Assembly: GCA_037137455.1 (NCBI GenBank)
Contig: JBAXKG010000005.1
Location: forward strand, 37,041-101,040
Length of the DNA: 64,000 nucleotides
Origin: CAIVAT01 sp037137455
Lineage (GTDB): Bacteria > Bacteroidota > Bacteroidia > Bacteroidales > FEN-979
Reading direction: 5' to 3'
Shown: positions 8,910-18,858 of the stretch, one piece after another
How the letters are laid out: every line of letters starts with the position of its first letter
Position numbering within the stretch: position 1 is the first letter of the stretch
Position numbers and translations under genes: made by a program
The notes under the pieces: model-generated
Databases searched by the model: none
Told to the model about the DNA's origin: nothing
The model's input: the letters and a program-made list of their open reading frames with translations, nothing else

Positions 8910-10088
8910 ATGAAAATTATCGTTCTTGGTTCCGGCCTCGTGGGAGGCCCGATGGCACTTGACCTTTCAAATGATATTGGATTTGAAGTGACCATTGCAG
9001 ATATTAATCCGGATGCCCTTGGGAAACTGGCAGACCGGCAAAGGGCACAGGAAACTGAAAACGGGGCTCACGTTAGGGGGAAGGAGATCAAGACGATTGT
9101 TGCTGATCTGAGTGACACTGACAGAGTGGCTCGACTGGTTGCCAATTATGATATGGTAATCAATGCCGTGCCTGGTTTCATGGGTTTTCAAACGCTTAAG
9201 GCCATTGTTGGCGCAGGGAAGAATGTAGTAGACATTGCTTTTTTTATCGAAGATCCTTTTGAACTCGAGGAATTGGCACGCCGAAAAAATGTAACGGCCA
9301 TCATGGATATGGGTGTGGCCCCCGGCATGTGCAACGTGCTTATCGGATATGCCGACCACCTGCTTGATGAAACAGAAAATATTCTTTACATGGTAGGCGG
9401 CCTTCCTGAAATACGTGAATGGCCTTACGAATATAAAGCCGTATTTTCGCCTGTAGATGTAATCGAGGAATACACCCGCCCGGCCAGATACATTGAAAAT
9501 GGTAAATTTATTGTCAAACCTGCCCTTTCCGATCCGGAATTGTTGGACTTTCCTGGAATCGGCACTCTTGAAGCATTCAATACAGATGGATTACGCTCGT
9601 TGGCCCACACAATAAAATGTCCCAACATGAAAGAGAAAACCCTCCGGTATCCGGGCCATATTGAGAAGATGCGGGTGTTGCGCGAAACCGGTTTTTTCAG
9701 TCAGGAAGAATTAGAGGTGCGCGGAGTACGCGTCAAGCCAATGGACCTTACTGCAAAACTGCTTTTCCCGAAATGGAAACTAAATGAGGGAGAGGTTGAT
9801 ATCACCGTGATGCAAGTAATGGTTGAAGGAAAAAAGGATGGCAAAAGTGTCTGTTACACCTGGGATCTCTTCGACAAATACGATCCTTTGACCCGTGTCC
9901 ATTCAATGGCGCGTACTACAGGTTACTCTGCCACTGTAGCCCTTCGAATGATCGCTGAAGGCCTTTTTACACGCAAAGGCATCTCAGTTCCGGAATACAT
10001 AGGCAGACAGCCTGAATGTGTTGCTTATTTGCTCAAGGGATTGAAAGAGAGGGGAGTAATTTACCGTGAATGTATCAAAGGCAGTTAA
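8910..10088 (+). CDS. Saccharopine dehydrogenase family oxidoreductase
   Basis: 392 residues. The N-terminus is a Rossmann fold (IIVLGSGLVGGPMALDL, then VTIADIN as the second strand end), and the C-terminal part (FPGIGTLEAFNTDGLRSLAHTI, LRYPGHIEKMRVL) matches saccharopine dehydrogenase C-terminal domains. Family members act in lysine metabolism or on related amino-dicarboxylates using NAD(P). The gene stands alone after the terminator hairpin and faces the PBP operon, so context does not settle the substrate. Start ATG at 8910, 63 bases after the GH16-like stop. Confidence 0.88.
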   Translation: MKIIVLGSGLVGGPMALDLSNDIGFEVTIADINPDALGKLADRQRAQETENGAHVRGKEIKTIVADLSDTDRVARLVANYDMVINAVPGFMGFQTLKAIVGAGKNVVDIAFFIEDPFELEELARRKNVTAIMDMGVAPGMCNVLIGYADHLLDETENILYMVGGLPEIREWPYEYKAVFSPVDVIEEYTRPARYIENGKFIVKPALSDPELLDFPGIGTLEAFNTDGLRSLAHTIKCPNMKEKTLRYPGHIEKMRVLRETGFFSQEELEVRGVRVKPMDLTAKLLFPKWKLNEGEVDITVMQVMVEGKKDGKSVCYTWDLFDKYDPLTRVHSMARTTGYSATVALRMIAEGLFTRKGISVPEYIGRQPECVAYLLKGLKERGVIYRECIKGS

Positions 10089-10135
10089 TGAGCGCTGTTT
10101 TTTTAAAAAGCTGTATTAATTACCTGATTCGTCAA

Positions 10136-12451
10136 CTAAAATTCATCGGGATCAATAGTCTGCTTTTTCTTCTTCTGTTGTAAAGGGCTGGGGGTACCTT
10201 CTTCGCTGCAGTTTAGATCAACATCAAGGGGCCTTAATGGTGCATCAAAATCGCGTTTGGTGTAATGCAGGGTTTGGTCTCCATACACTCTCTGCATATA
10301 AAGGGCCCAGATTGGCAGGGCCATGTTGGCCCCTTGTCCGAGGGTTATGGTCCTGAAATGGGCTGCGCGATCTTCGCATCCCACCCAAACACCTGTTACA
10401 AGGTCGGGGGTGATTCCCATGAACCAGCCATCGCTCTGGTTCTGAGTGGTACCCGTTTTTCCGGCGATAGGATTATCAAATCCGTATTTGTAACGCAACC
10501 TGATACTGGTTCCGGCCTCCACAACGCCCTTCATCAACTGGATCATCAGGTAGGCAGTTTCCTCGCTAATGGCCTCCTGTGATTTTGCGTTGAATGTTTG
10601 TAGAAGATTGCCATTTTTATCTTCGATACGGGAAATAAAGACGGGTTCAATATAAACGCCTTTATTTGCAAAAACACTCATGGCTCCCACCATCTCGTAA
10701 AGACTGAGGTCGCATGACCCCAGGGCAATGGAATAAACAGCTGGAATATCGCTTGTAACCCCCATCTTATGGGCCATGGCTACAACGGCTTTGGGAGAAT
10801 ATTTTCTGATCAGTTGGCCCGATACCCAATTATTCGAGTTGGCCAAAGCCCACTTCAGCGTAACCTGCTCTCCACGCCTCTCATCGCTTGAACTTTCAGG
10901 GGCCCAAACCTGCCCGTTTCCCAGATCGATAACCGGTTGTACATTGGGGTACAGTGAACATGGCGATTCTCCCTCCTGCATAGCCAGTGTATAAAGGAAT
11001 GGCTTAAACGTTGACCCTACCTGCCTCTTACTGAGCGTTACATGGTCATATTGAAAAAACCGATAATCAATACCACCTACATAAGCCTTTACATTACCGG
11101 TATGCGGGTCCATCGACATCAGGCCCGATTGCAGGAAGAATTTATAATAACGGATTGAGTCCAGCGGGGTCATCACGGTATCGATTTCACCTCGATATGA
11201 AAACACCTTCATTTTAGCTGGCACCTTGAAATCCTGTAGAATCTGAGCATCAGAGTAACCTTCTGTTTTAAGTCGAAAATAACGGTCGGTACGTCGCATG
11301 GCCGATAGCAACAGATTCTCGGTCTCTTTTTTTGCAACATTCTCTTCAAAGACAAAGGGAGCGTTTGAAACCCCTTTCCAGTGTGCGAAAAAGGAGGGCT
11401 GCAGTTCTCTGCCAAGATATTCTATCATTGCTCTTTCGGCATATTCCTGCATCTTGTAGTTGATGGTGGTATAAACCTTTAATCCGTCACGGTAAAGATT
11501 ATATGGCGTTCCATCCTCCCTTGGGTTCTGGAAACACCATTCGGCCAAAACCATGCGCAAGTATTCACGGAAGTAAGTGGCAATGCCGGTAGTATGATCC
11601 TGCAGACGGTAATTTGTCATATCGACCGGAATATTTTTCAATGAATCGAGTTCGGCGGCGCTGATATATTCATATTTTGCCATCTGATGCATTACCGTGT
11701 TGCGGCGCTCAAATGCGCGGGCAGGGTTTCGTACCGGGCTGAACCATGATGGGGCTTTCAGGATGCCAATCAGAACCGCGGCCTCTTCAACACCAAGCTG
11801 ATCGGGGCTTTTGTTGAAATAGGTTTTTGCAGCCGATTTGATGCCATACGATTGGCTTCCGAAATCAACGGTATTAAGGTACATGGCGAGGATTTCATCT
11901 TTTGAATAGTTGCGCTCTAACTTTACCGCAGTGATCCATTCCTTGAATTTGATCATAACGGTTTCCCAAAAAGTCCTGTTTTGTTTACGCGGGAAGAGGT
12001 TCTTAGCCAGTTGCTGTGTTATGGTAGAACCTCCGCCTTTCGATGATCCTGTGGTCATTCCCCAAAGCACCCGGAATATTGCGATCACATCTATACCTGA
12101 ATGGTTCTCGAAGCGCGCATCTTCAGTGGCGATCAGTGCATTTATGACATTAGGGGAGAGATCCTGGTATTGCGTGTTGGACCGGTTTTCAATATAATAC
12201 TTTCCCAATATTTTACCATCGCTTGAAATAACTTCCGTTGCCAGATTGCTTTTCGGATTTTCCAGCTCCTCGAATGTGGGCATTTCTCCAAAAAGTCCGT
12301 AAGTAATAGAGATGAAAAAAAGAGCAATCAGGACAACTACGAGGAGATAAGAAATCCAAAACCTCTTCACATATTTTTTATACGATGTAACATTGGAAAT
12401 TGGTTTCGGCATGTCGTTCAATATCGGGATATGTGATATCGGATTATTCAT
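10136..12451 (-). CDS. mrcA: Class A penicillin-binding protein (PBP1A family)
   Basis: 771 residues. Bifunctional peptidoglycan glycosyltransferase/transpeptidase anchored by one helix (about residues 31-52). The GT51 domain carries the catalytic EDARF motif; the transpeptidase has STFK (S480-K483), SNN (539-541) and KTGT (665-668), so all key residues are intact. The tail is lysine-rich. Its ATG overlaps the gldH stop in a TAATG arrangement, pointing to translational coupling within the holB-ricT-gldH operon. Length is normal for the family. Confidence 0.96.
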   Translation of the reverse strand: MNNPISHIPILNDMPKPISNVTSYKKYVKRFWISYLLVVVLIALFFISITYGLFGEMPTFEELENPKSNLATEVISSDGKILGKYYIENRSNTQYQDLSPNVINALIATEDARFENHSGIDVIAIFRVLWGMTTGSSKGGGSTITQQLAKNLFPRKQNRTFWETVMIKFKEWITAVKLERNYSKDEILAMYLNTVDFGSQSYGIKSAAKTYFNKSPDQLGVEEAAVLIGILKAPSWFSPVRNPARAFERRNTVMHQMAKYEYISAAELDSLKNIPVDMTNYRLQDHTTGIATYFREYLRMVLAEWCFQNPREDGTPYNLYRDGLKVYTTINYKMQEYAERAMIEYLGRELQPSFFAHWKGVSNAPFVFEENVAKKETENLLLSAMRRTDRYFRLKTEGYSDAQILQDFKVPAKMKVFSYRGEIDTVMTPLDSIRYYKFFLQSGLMSMDPHTGNVKAYVGGIDYRFFQYDHVTLSKRQVGSTFKPFLYTLAMQEGESPCSLYPNVQPVIDLGNGQVWAPESSSDERRGEQVTLKWALANSNNWVSGQLIRKYSPKAVVAMAHKMGVTSDIPAVYSIALGSCDLSLYEMVGAMSVFANKGVYIEPVFISRIEDKNGNLLQTFNAKSQEAISEETAYLMIQLMKGVVEAGTSIRLRYKYGFDNPIAGKTGTTQNQSDGWFMGITPDLVTGVWVGCEDRAAHFRTITLGQGANMALPIWALYMQRVYGDQTLHYTKRDFDAPLRPLDVDLNCSEEGTPSPLQQKKKKQTIDPDEF

Positions 12452-12924
12452 TATTTTTCAATACGTAAACCAATATCGCGAATGCCTTTGAGATTGTTAA
12501 CACGCATAGCCTGTTCCAATTCAAACCGGTATGTTCCCTTTTGTTTGAACAGAACTCCTTTCTGCAATAGAAAACGGCTGAATTTTATGCTCCCCATTCC
12601 GGAGCCCAGCCATCTTCCGTCATAATCGGCCAGTGTGAGTTCAAGCGTGTCGTGTGCGATTTTCCCATCGGGGAAGAAGGTACTCATGAAAAGATAAAGG
12701 TTGCTGTAAGGATATTCAGGGGAATTCCGAATATTGATATAAACATTGTAACGTGATTTGATATCGGATATGTTTACTTCGAATTTCATTTTATTTTTCA
12801 CATTCCATGTGCCTTTTTCAACAACGAAATTCTCTTCGAAAATACGCTTCGAATCGCAGGAAATCATAATCCCAATGAGCAAAAGGACAAACAAAAAGGT
12901 TTTCTTTTCAGGGTTCATTCGCAT
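12451..12924 (-). CDS. gldH: Gliding motility lipoprotein GldH
   Basis: 157 residues with a lipoprotein signal (IGIMISC, lipid Cys about residue 23). The body matches GldH: VVEKGTWNVKNKMKFEV, an NIRNSPEYPYSNLYLFM strand, and a WLGSGMGSIKF segment. GldH is an outer-membrane-associated lipoprotein needed for gliding in Flavobacterium; many non-gliding Bacteroidota also carry it. The operon setting between ricT and a PBP1A gene is the common Bacteroidota arrangement, which raises confidence. Two possible start codons lie six bases apart (12924 and 12918). Confidence 0.92.
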   Translation of the reverse strand: MRMNPEKKTFLFVLLLIGIMISCDSKRIFEENFVVEKGTWNVKNKMKFEVNISDIKSRYNVYINIRNSPEYPYSNLYLFMSTFFPDGKIAHDTLELTLADYDGRWLGSGMGSIKFSRFLLQKGVLFKQKGTYRFELEQAMRVNNLKGIRDIGLRIEK

Positions 12925-12950
12925 GATTCGCTTGTAAAAACCAAAATTGT

Positions 12951-14159
12951 TTATAAATGGTCGAAGCGGGTAAGGTCATCCTGGACCGTACCGTTGTCAA
13001 AATCCGTTTTTTTCTCGGTTATTTGTGAAAAATCTTCAAGTTTTTCAAGTAAAATACCCTTTTTATTTTCTTCATGGATAGTAATGACATTTTCAACAGG
13101 TATTGCCATCAGGTTGCCTGGTTCGTTGACATATGAATACCACATCAGCCTCTGAAAAATATCTGTTTTCTGGTGTACAGCTTCTCCACGCTTTGTTTTA
13201 AGCCGTATTTCTGCATTGGGCATACCTTTAATCGCATCGACATAAGTATCATATTCATAATTGAGGCAACATTTGAGTTTGCCACACTGGCCGGCCAGCT
13301 TTTGGGGATTTAAAGAGAGTTGCTGAACCCGGGCCGAGTTGGTTGTAACCGATTTGAAATCACTCATCCAGGTTGAACAGCAAAGTTCTCGGCCACATGA
13401 ACCGATACCACCCAGACGGCTTGCCTCCTGCCTTGCTCCGATTTGCCTCATCTCGATGCGTAGTTTGAATTCCTCAGCCATAAGTTTAATCAGTTCACGG
13501 AAATCAACGCGGTCTTCGGCTGTGTAATAAAAAATGGCTTTTGTATTATCGCCCTGGATTTCAACATCGTTGATCTTCATTAGCAATCCGAGCTGGTCAG
13601 CGATATCTCTTGAACGGTACATGGTTGATGTCTCCACTTCAACTGCCGCAATCCATTTTTCAATGTCGGTAAGCCGGGCCTTGCGATATACTTTTTTTAA
13701 ATCATCAAGATTGGCTGATGAGTTCCTTTTCCTCAGCTGAAAACGTACCATTTCACCTTCCATGGTCACAATACCAATGTCATGTCCCGGAGATGCTTCA
13801 ACAGCAACAATTTCTCCCACAGACAGTTCCAGGTCGGGAGGCATGCGGTAATAGTCCTTACGACTGTTTTTAAACCTTACCTCAACCATATCAATCGCCT
13901 TCGATCCTTTGGGGACAGGAATATTCCGGAGCCAATCAAATGAATCAAATTTACTGCAGCTGTGCTGAAACACAGTTTCATTTTTATTATAAAGCTTCGG
14001 AGATTGGCAACATCCACGGGTTAAAAAGGGATTATTGGTATACCTTGATTGGCTGAATTCATTTATGCCTGTTTCATCAGAATGTAATTCCTGAGGTAAG
14101 GTTCCAAGGGGTTGAACCGGCGTGCTTTCTGTATTATCCATATCCTTCAAAATCCTCAC
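12951..14159 (-). CDS. ricT: RicT/YaaT family protein (PSP1 C-terminal domain)
   Basis: 402 residues. The central region has the cysteine-rich signature of RicT proteins: GSCGRELCCSTWM followed by GQCGKLKCCLNYEYD, expected to bind an Fe-S cluster in the RicAFT complex that assists RNA maturation in Bacillus. The PSP1 domain precedes it (GIVTMEGEMV, YTAEDRVDFREL). The longest frame starts at GTG 14159, overlapping the holB stop by four bases (GTGA); an ATG at 14141 is an alternative. Role in Bacteroidota is not established by the sequence. Confidence 0.92.
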   Translation of the reverse strand: MRILKDMDNTESTPVQPLGTLPQELHSDETGINEFSQSRYTNNPFLTRGCCQSPKLYNKNETVFQHSCSKFDSFDWLRNIPVPKGSKAIDMVEVRFKNSRKDYYRMPPDLELSVGEIVAVEASPGHDIGIVTMEGEMVRFQLRKRNSSANLDDLKKVYRKARLTDIEKWIAAVEVETSTMYRSRDIADQLGLLMKINDVEIQGDNTKAIFYYTAEDRVDFRELIKLMAEEFKLRIEMRQIGARQEASRLGGIGSCGRELCCSTWMSDFKSVTTNSARVQQLSLNPQKLAGQCGKLKCCLNYEYDTYVDAIKGMPNAEIRLKTKRGEAVHQKTDIFQRLMWYSYVNEPGNLMAIPVENVITIHEENKKGILLEKLEDFSQITEKKTDFDNGTVQDDLTRFDHL

Positions 14160-15268
14160 AAAGGTACAAAATTCGGTTTAAACTTCCGAACAAATTTCAG
14201 TGACAGGTCGAGGAACAAGGTCGAAGTATGGGCATTGCGTTCAACATGGAATATGGCATCGTTGAGCAGAGTGTTGAATTCAATGAGATTGTCGGATGTT
14301 ATAAAAGGAGAAAAATCACGAATAAATTTCAGCTCTTCCCCCTCGAGTCCCTCCGGAATAGGCTGCCGGTAATTCACCGATGCACAGTATCCAATAACTC
14401 TGAGTGAATAACCCAGGAGACTCTTTTGCTTTTCTCTTCCTGCTTTAGTGATTTCAGACGCGAAGGCGATAAGGTCGGGGATTTTTCCTGCAAAACAGTA
14501 CCTCATCCAGCTGCGGAAAGCCTCAAAGTGTATTTTGTCATCATCATTGGTCCCATTTCCGATGATGTCCGATTTTGGAATCTTTACCATAAGTGTACGC
14601 GAGAGAATTGTCTTTATTATCTGATCTGGTTCCTCTGAAATTAGTATGAAAAGAGTTTTTTCAGGAGGTTCCTCAAGAATCTTTAAAATTTTAGGGGCAG
14701 CAGAATAGTAAAGTTTTTCTACCATCCAGATAATCATCACCTTGTAGTCCGATTCATAGCTTTTATAGCTAAGGGTGGTGATAATTTCATTGCAGTCCTC
14801 GGCGTTTATTATTCCCTGCTTGTTTTCGATACCTATTGATTCAAACCAGCTCTGCAGTCCCGACTGGTAATTGTTATCTATTAGAAATTTTCGCCAATCC
14901 TCGATGAAGTATTTACTCTGTGGCTTCTTCGTGACCCTTTTGGTTGTGGCAACGGGGTATATAAAATGCAGGTCGGGATGAATGAGCTTCTGATATTTAA
15001 TACAGGAGGGGCATGCCCCGCAAGAGTCTATGACGTTGTTTTCTGGTAAATTCGTAAATCGTACATCACAATTCGAAAATTCTTCCTTCCCGGAGATTCC
15101 CTGTTTGTTGGTGCAGTTAATAAATTGAGCATAGGCAATGGCAAGGGCGATTTTACTGCTATCCTCCGGCCCGAAAAACAATTGGGCATGACTCACCCGC
15201 TGATCCAATACCGTTTGAATAAGTTTGCCTTTAATCTGCCCGTTGCCGGCTATCTCGCTGAACCTCAT
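14156..15268 (-). CDS. holB: DNA polymerase III delta' subunit
   Basis: 370 residues, clamp-loader AAA+ subunit. Seen: FSEIAGNGQIKGKLIQTV and HAQLFFGPEDSSKIALA at the degenerate P-loop, the zinc cysteines (NC...CGACPSC), KVMIIWMVEKLYYSAAPKILKILEEPPEKTLFILI and the ILSRTLMVKIPKS sensor-type segment. The lack of a standard Walker lysine arrangement fits delta'. First gene of the holB-ricT-gldH-PBP1A operon; a TAAATTTG promoter box lies 56 bases upstream. Confidence 0.93.
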   Translation of the reverse strand: MRFSEIAGNGQIKGKLIQTVLDQRVSHAQLFFGPEDSSKIALAIAYAQFINCTNKQGISGKEEFSNCDVRFTNLPENNVIDSCGACPSCIKYQKLIHPDLHFIYPVATTKRVTKKPQSKYFIEDWRKFLIDNNYQSGLQSWFESIGIENKQGIINAEDCNEIITTLSYKSYESDYKVMIIWMVEKLYYSAAPKILKILEEPPEKTLFILISEEPDQIIKTILSRTLMVKIPKSDIIGNGTNDDDKIHFEAFRSWMRYCFAGKIPDLIAFASEITKAGREKQKSLLGYSLRVIGYCASVNYRQPIPEGLEGEELKFIRDFSPFITSDNLIEFNTLLNDAIFHVERNAHTSTLFLDLSLKFVRKFKPNFVPL

Positions 15269-15323
15269 TATTTCAAAAATTCATTGTCCGGTGTCACAAT
15301 ATTGCAGCACGGACTTCAGGATA

Positions 15324-15331
15324 CAAATTTA
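15324..15331 (-). promoter_or_regulatory. -7 promoter box (TAAATTTG) for holB operon
   Basis: Matches the Bacteroidota -7 consensus TAnnTTTG on the minus strand, 56 bases before the holB ATG. No convincing -33 TTTG was found. Confidence 0.55.
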
Positions 15332-15514
15332 GCCGATTTTCCTGATTTTCCCGATTCATTGTATCCGATTTCAAGACATTGAAGACAGTTTCATTGCCAG
15401 AAAATTTCGGGAACAGTCAAAGCCGAATGGAGCAAAAATGATGATTTTGGCTCAGGAACCAATGAAATGGAACGGACTGGATAATTCAGAACTTTCTTTT
15501 TCCTGCCAATGAAG

Positions 15515-15544
15515 CAAACTTTTGAATCAAGTTCAACAAGTTTG
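15515..15544. terminator. Hairpin downstream of the T9SS cargo gene
   Basis: A 12-bp stem (CAAACTTTTGAA with TTCAA-C-AAGTTTG) has one bulged C and a five-base loop, 35 bases past the minus-strand cargo gene stop. There is no T run, so termination is only suggested. Confidence 0.4.
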
Positions 15545-15579
15545 AAACGGATAATTGTCACCATACATTTATTTATTGC

Positions 15580-18500
15580 TTATTGTTTGTTGATCCTTAT
15601 TATTTCAATGGTTTCACCGGTAAATACACGCATTAAATATAGCCCTGGGGGAGCAGTTGAAAGTGAAAATATATGCTTCTTTTCTCCTGTCAATTCTGCT
15701 GTCATTACTCTTTCCCCATTCATACCGAATACCTCAATTTTTAACTTCTTATATTCCGTACCTTCCTTCTGTTCCAGCGTGAAGGTTCCTTTTGTGGGAT
15801 TCGGGTAAACAATGAATGAGGATTTTCCTGAAGCGCTATTCTTGACGGTCATTATGTTTAAATTGGAAATGGCCGGATTACAGGATACACATTGAAGATT
15901 TGAAGTCATGATACAAACTACATTGTCGTTGTTTGCCGGTACATAGGTGAATATTGGACTGTTTGTTCCCACATTAGCATCATTTACCTTCCACTGATAG
16001 GCCGGATTTGTTCCACCGTTAACCGGAGTTGCAACGAATGTGACATTTGTCCCCTCGGAAACCGGGTTGGCCGAAGCCGCAATCGCTACACTTACAGGCA
16101 TGATAGCATTCACGATCATATTTACCATGTTCGAAGCAGCCGGGCTTCCCTGGGCACATCCTGAATTTGAAGTCATCACACAGGCAACAGCATCGTTGTT
16201 TACCAACGTGTAAGCATAAGTCCGTGAATTGGCGCCAACATTCACTCCATTAACTTTCCACTGGTAATGCGGATTACTGCCACCATTCACCGGTGTTGCC
16301 GCGAAAGTAACAGGAGTATTTGGGCAAACCGGGTTGGCGCTTGCTACGATTGACACCCCGACTGCCCCTGATGTCATTTCTTCGAGTATAGCGCTGCCGT
16401 TCATCATTGTGCTTCCATTTCCGTTGATCCCAACAACGGTGTAGATTCCGGTTAACTGGTTTGGCCAGATTATAATTGATCCTGACCCTGCAACCGGGGC
16501 GTCTTGATTTTCACCATTTTTCTTCAGTTGATAGCTTACATTTAACTGAGAACCGCTTAAGGTAACAGGCAATCCAGAACTACCCTGACAGTAGGATCCT
16601 GATCCTGCGACTTCATAAACAAATGTAACGGCCTCGCTACCTGTAAATGTGCTGAATGAGGTGAGTTCACTGGCTGTCAACTCGTGGTGTATCGTATCAG
16701 TAACCCCAAAGCTGATAAGCGGAAACGGTTCCACTTTAACACATGAAATCAGGCCTTCTATTCCCTTTACATCTGCAGGAACATATTGAAATAATGCGTC
16801 ACATGAAAATCCGGTAATGCCATTGGAACTTATTGACCAGTAACGGTTAAGATAATTGCCGGTATTAAGATCAATAGGATATTTGGCATTTACCAGGTTT
16901 ACACCGGCATAATTCCCCGTTTCAAATATTCCATTGTTAAAAGTCAAGGTAACAGGCGAATATTCAGCTGTTTCTGTTTGGTCCCCAATCGGATAAGTAA
17001 AACTGCCGGGGGCAGAAAATTCTTTTTTTACCTGGCCGGTACTTGTAGCAACGATCATCGCGGATGCACATGGTGTGCCTGTTATTGCAGATGCAGCGCC
17101 TAAAACAAGGTCGTTCGAACCAAGATTCAGCAAACCGTTTGTGAGTTTTAAGTTGCCATTTATGGTTAGTTGAGTGTTCAGACTCACACCGTCACTGTTG
17201 GCAATTTCTATAGTAGAGTTCGTGTTACCTTCAATCTTACCTATCCCGGAAATAGACTTGTGGCATTCACCATTCAATGTCACTGTCCCTGCCATGTCAG
17301 GTGCAAAATTTAGCATGCTTCCGGTGGCAACATAAATATTTCCTTTTACCGAATGCCCTGGCGTTTTGGTCATGTTGAAATTTAAAGTGCCATTTGTTAC
17401 AGTGAGATTATCAATTACAACCTGATTTTCTCCGGCAGGCGAAAGTGTTACGCCGGGTGCATCCAATTCAAAGTTTGCATAAATTCTGCCGGAAAGTGAA
17501 AGGGGAACATTGGCAATTACTTTATATAGGCTCCCGGGCTGAAATATAACAACGCTATTTGGCTGAGATGCCCCGAAAGGATCATTTCCCGACTGATGTA
17601 TGAATGTTGAACCATTTTTGAATATAATTGATTCCAATGAAGTTGTTCCAAAAGGATTTCCTGAAGAATAGGTTCCTGCTAAAAATACAGATCCATTGTT
17701 AAAGATTATCGATCCCGGATCAACTGCGGTGAGACTATTTGATGTTGCAACGGTTGAGGAAAAAGTCATTTTCCCGCTTATACTACCCGTTGCTCCGGTT
17801 CCGACTGCAAGAACAATGGAATTTGCTCCGTTCAGGTTTAATTCTGAACCAGCCTGTACCTCAAGATCGGTTCCGGTTTCCCCTTCAATAGCAAGAATTG
17901 ATTCCGCCGAACTTTGCAGGTTAACGGCAGTATTATTTGAAATAATCAGTTGCCCGATTGTTTGTGCAGGAACGCCTGTAATGACACAACTGCCACCAAT
18001 GTTAACATGAATGATATCATTGGCCTGTGGTGTCGTTCTTGCCGGGGTCCAGTTTGTAAATGTGGTCCAGTCGCCAGTTCCTGTTTGATTCCAGCTGTAG
18101 GTGGCTGCCTGAGTTGATTGGGCCACATTTACCGATCCTCCAATGGCAAGACCATACGATCCGGCGTTGGCCGAATAAAGGCCCCATCCTCCGGTTGTTG
18201 TTTGCCCGCTGGCATAATACCGTAGGGTAATAATCATGCCTGAAGCGACATTTTGCAAATCAGGTATTGATACCAGATCAATCTGGGTCATATTCAGTGA
18301 TGTTGATGGTTCAGGACTTCCGATCAATGTGAAAATTGAACCATCCAAACTATATGCAAACTGTGACGTAACGCCGGGCGAAGAATAGAAGGACCCAGTT
18401 CCATTGAACCTGGCATCAATCGTTGATAACGATAAGGTAAAACCGGAAGTGGCCCCCAGGGTCACCTCAAAATAGTCGGTATTGGATGTTGAAATTCCGT

Positions 18501-18732
18501 TATTTTGAAATCCGGTAGTGCGAAATGAATTAATGCCGGTCGATGGTGAAGCTCCTGCCCCCCTTGTGATAATGTTGGAGGAACTTAGATTTGAATTAAA
18601 AACAGTAGCTGTAAAAGTTGCAGAACTTGGTTGTCCAAAAAAATCCCATGCTGCAATTGTCGTTAACGATTGTCCGCTCCCCCAATAATTTATACTGAAA
18701 GCCAGAACCAATAGTAAAATAAAAGTTTTCAT
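15580..18732 (-). CDS. Large secreted protein with Ig-like repeats and T9SS type A sorting domain
   Basis: 1050 residues. Signal peptide (about 1-20, ending SGQS). Residues 21-210 are a beta-rich region without recognised family; residues 210-560 contain a string of short beta motifs (SNNTAVNLQSSAES, NGANSIVLAVG) typical of right-handed beta-helix or autotransporter-like repeats. Two Ig-like repeats follow at about 794-957, each with a VTF.ATPVNGG.NP.YQWKVN core. The last 80 residues (SSFIVYPNPTKGTFTLEQ to the end) form a T9SS type A sorting domain, so the protein should cross the outer membrane by T9SS and be attached or released. Function unknown; adhesin-like is a guess. Confidence 0.88.
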   Translation of the reverse strand: MKTFILLLVLAFSINYWGSGQSLTTIAAWDFFGQPSSATFTATVFNSNLSSSNIITRGAGASPSTGINSFRTTGFQNNGISTSNTDYFEVTLGATSGFTLSLSTIDARFNGTGSFYSSPGVTSQFAYSLDGSIFTLIGSPEPSTSLNMTQIDLVSIPDLQNVASGMIITLRYYASGQTTTGGWGLYSANAGSYGLAIGGSVNVAQSTQAATYSWNQTGTGDWTTFTNWTPARTTPQANDIIHVNIGGSCVITGVPAQTIGQLIISNNTAVNLQSSAESILAIEGETGTDLEVQAGSELNLNGANSIVLAVGTGATGSISGKMTFSSTVATSNSLTAVDPGSIIFNNGSVFLAGTYSSGNPFGTTSLESIIFKNGSTFIHQSGNDPFGASQPNSVVIFQPGSLYKVIANVPLSLSGRIYANFELDAPGVTLSPAGENQVVIDNLTVTNGTLNFNMTKTPGHSVKGNIYVATGSMLNFAPDMAGTVTLNGECHKSISGIGKIEGNTNSTIEIANSDGVSLNTQLTINGNLKLTNGLLNLGSNDLVLGAASAITGTPCASAMIVATSTGQVKKEFSAPGSFTYPIGDQTETAEYSPVTLTFNNGIFETGNYAGVNLVNAKYPIDLNTGNYLNRYWSISSNGITGFSCDALFQYVPADVKGIEGLISCVKVEPFPLISFGVTDTIHHELTASELTSFSTFTGSEAVTFVYEVAGSGSYCQGSSGLPVTLSGSQLNVSYQLKKNGENQDAPVAGSGSIIIWPNQLTGIYTVVGINGNGSTMMNGSAILEEMTSGAVGVSIVASANPVCPNTPVTFAATPVNGGSNPHYQWKVNGVNVGANSRTYAYTLVNNDAVACVMTSNSGCAQGSPAASNMVNMIVNAIMPVSVAIAASANPVSEGTNVTFVATPVNGGTNPAYQWKVNDANVGTNSPIFTYVPANNDNVVCIMTSNLQCVSCNPAISNLNIMTVKNSASGKSSFIVYPNPTKGTFTLEQKEGTEYKKLKIEVFGMNGERVMTAELTGEKKHIFSLSTAPPGLYLMRVFTGETIEIIRINKQ

Positions 18733-18850
18733 AATATAAAGTTTAAAGTTTCACGTAAATAATTGGTTGTTTTTATGCTTAATCAGCCTTAGTTGAATAG
18801 GTAATGGCTGTGTTGAAAACTTTTTTTCGATTTAGAAATTTTTCAGGTGT

Positions 18851-18858
18851 TATCTTTG
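18851..18858 (+). promoter_or_regulatory. -7 promoter box (TATCTTTG) for pdxB
   Basis: Exact TAnnTTTG match 75 bases before the pdxB ATG, in the 201-base divergent region between the cargo gene and pdxB. Confidence 0.6.

Larger units (their letters stand above)
15269..15579. other. Intergenic region, 311 bases
   Basis: Lies between the end of the large T9SS cargo gene and holB, both on the minus strand. It holds the holB promoter box and a hairpin at 15515-15544; no credible coding sequence was seen. A short plus-strand frame beginning at 15509 is antisense to the cargo gene's 3' end. Confidence 0.6.

Noticed and set aside
10089..10135. T-rich/A-rich stretch between the saccharopine dehydrogenase and PBP genes as a bidirectional terminator
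   Set aside because: Only TTTTT/AAAAA pairing with a weak GC base; too unstable to call.
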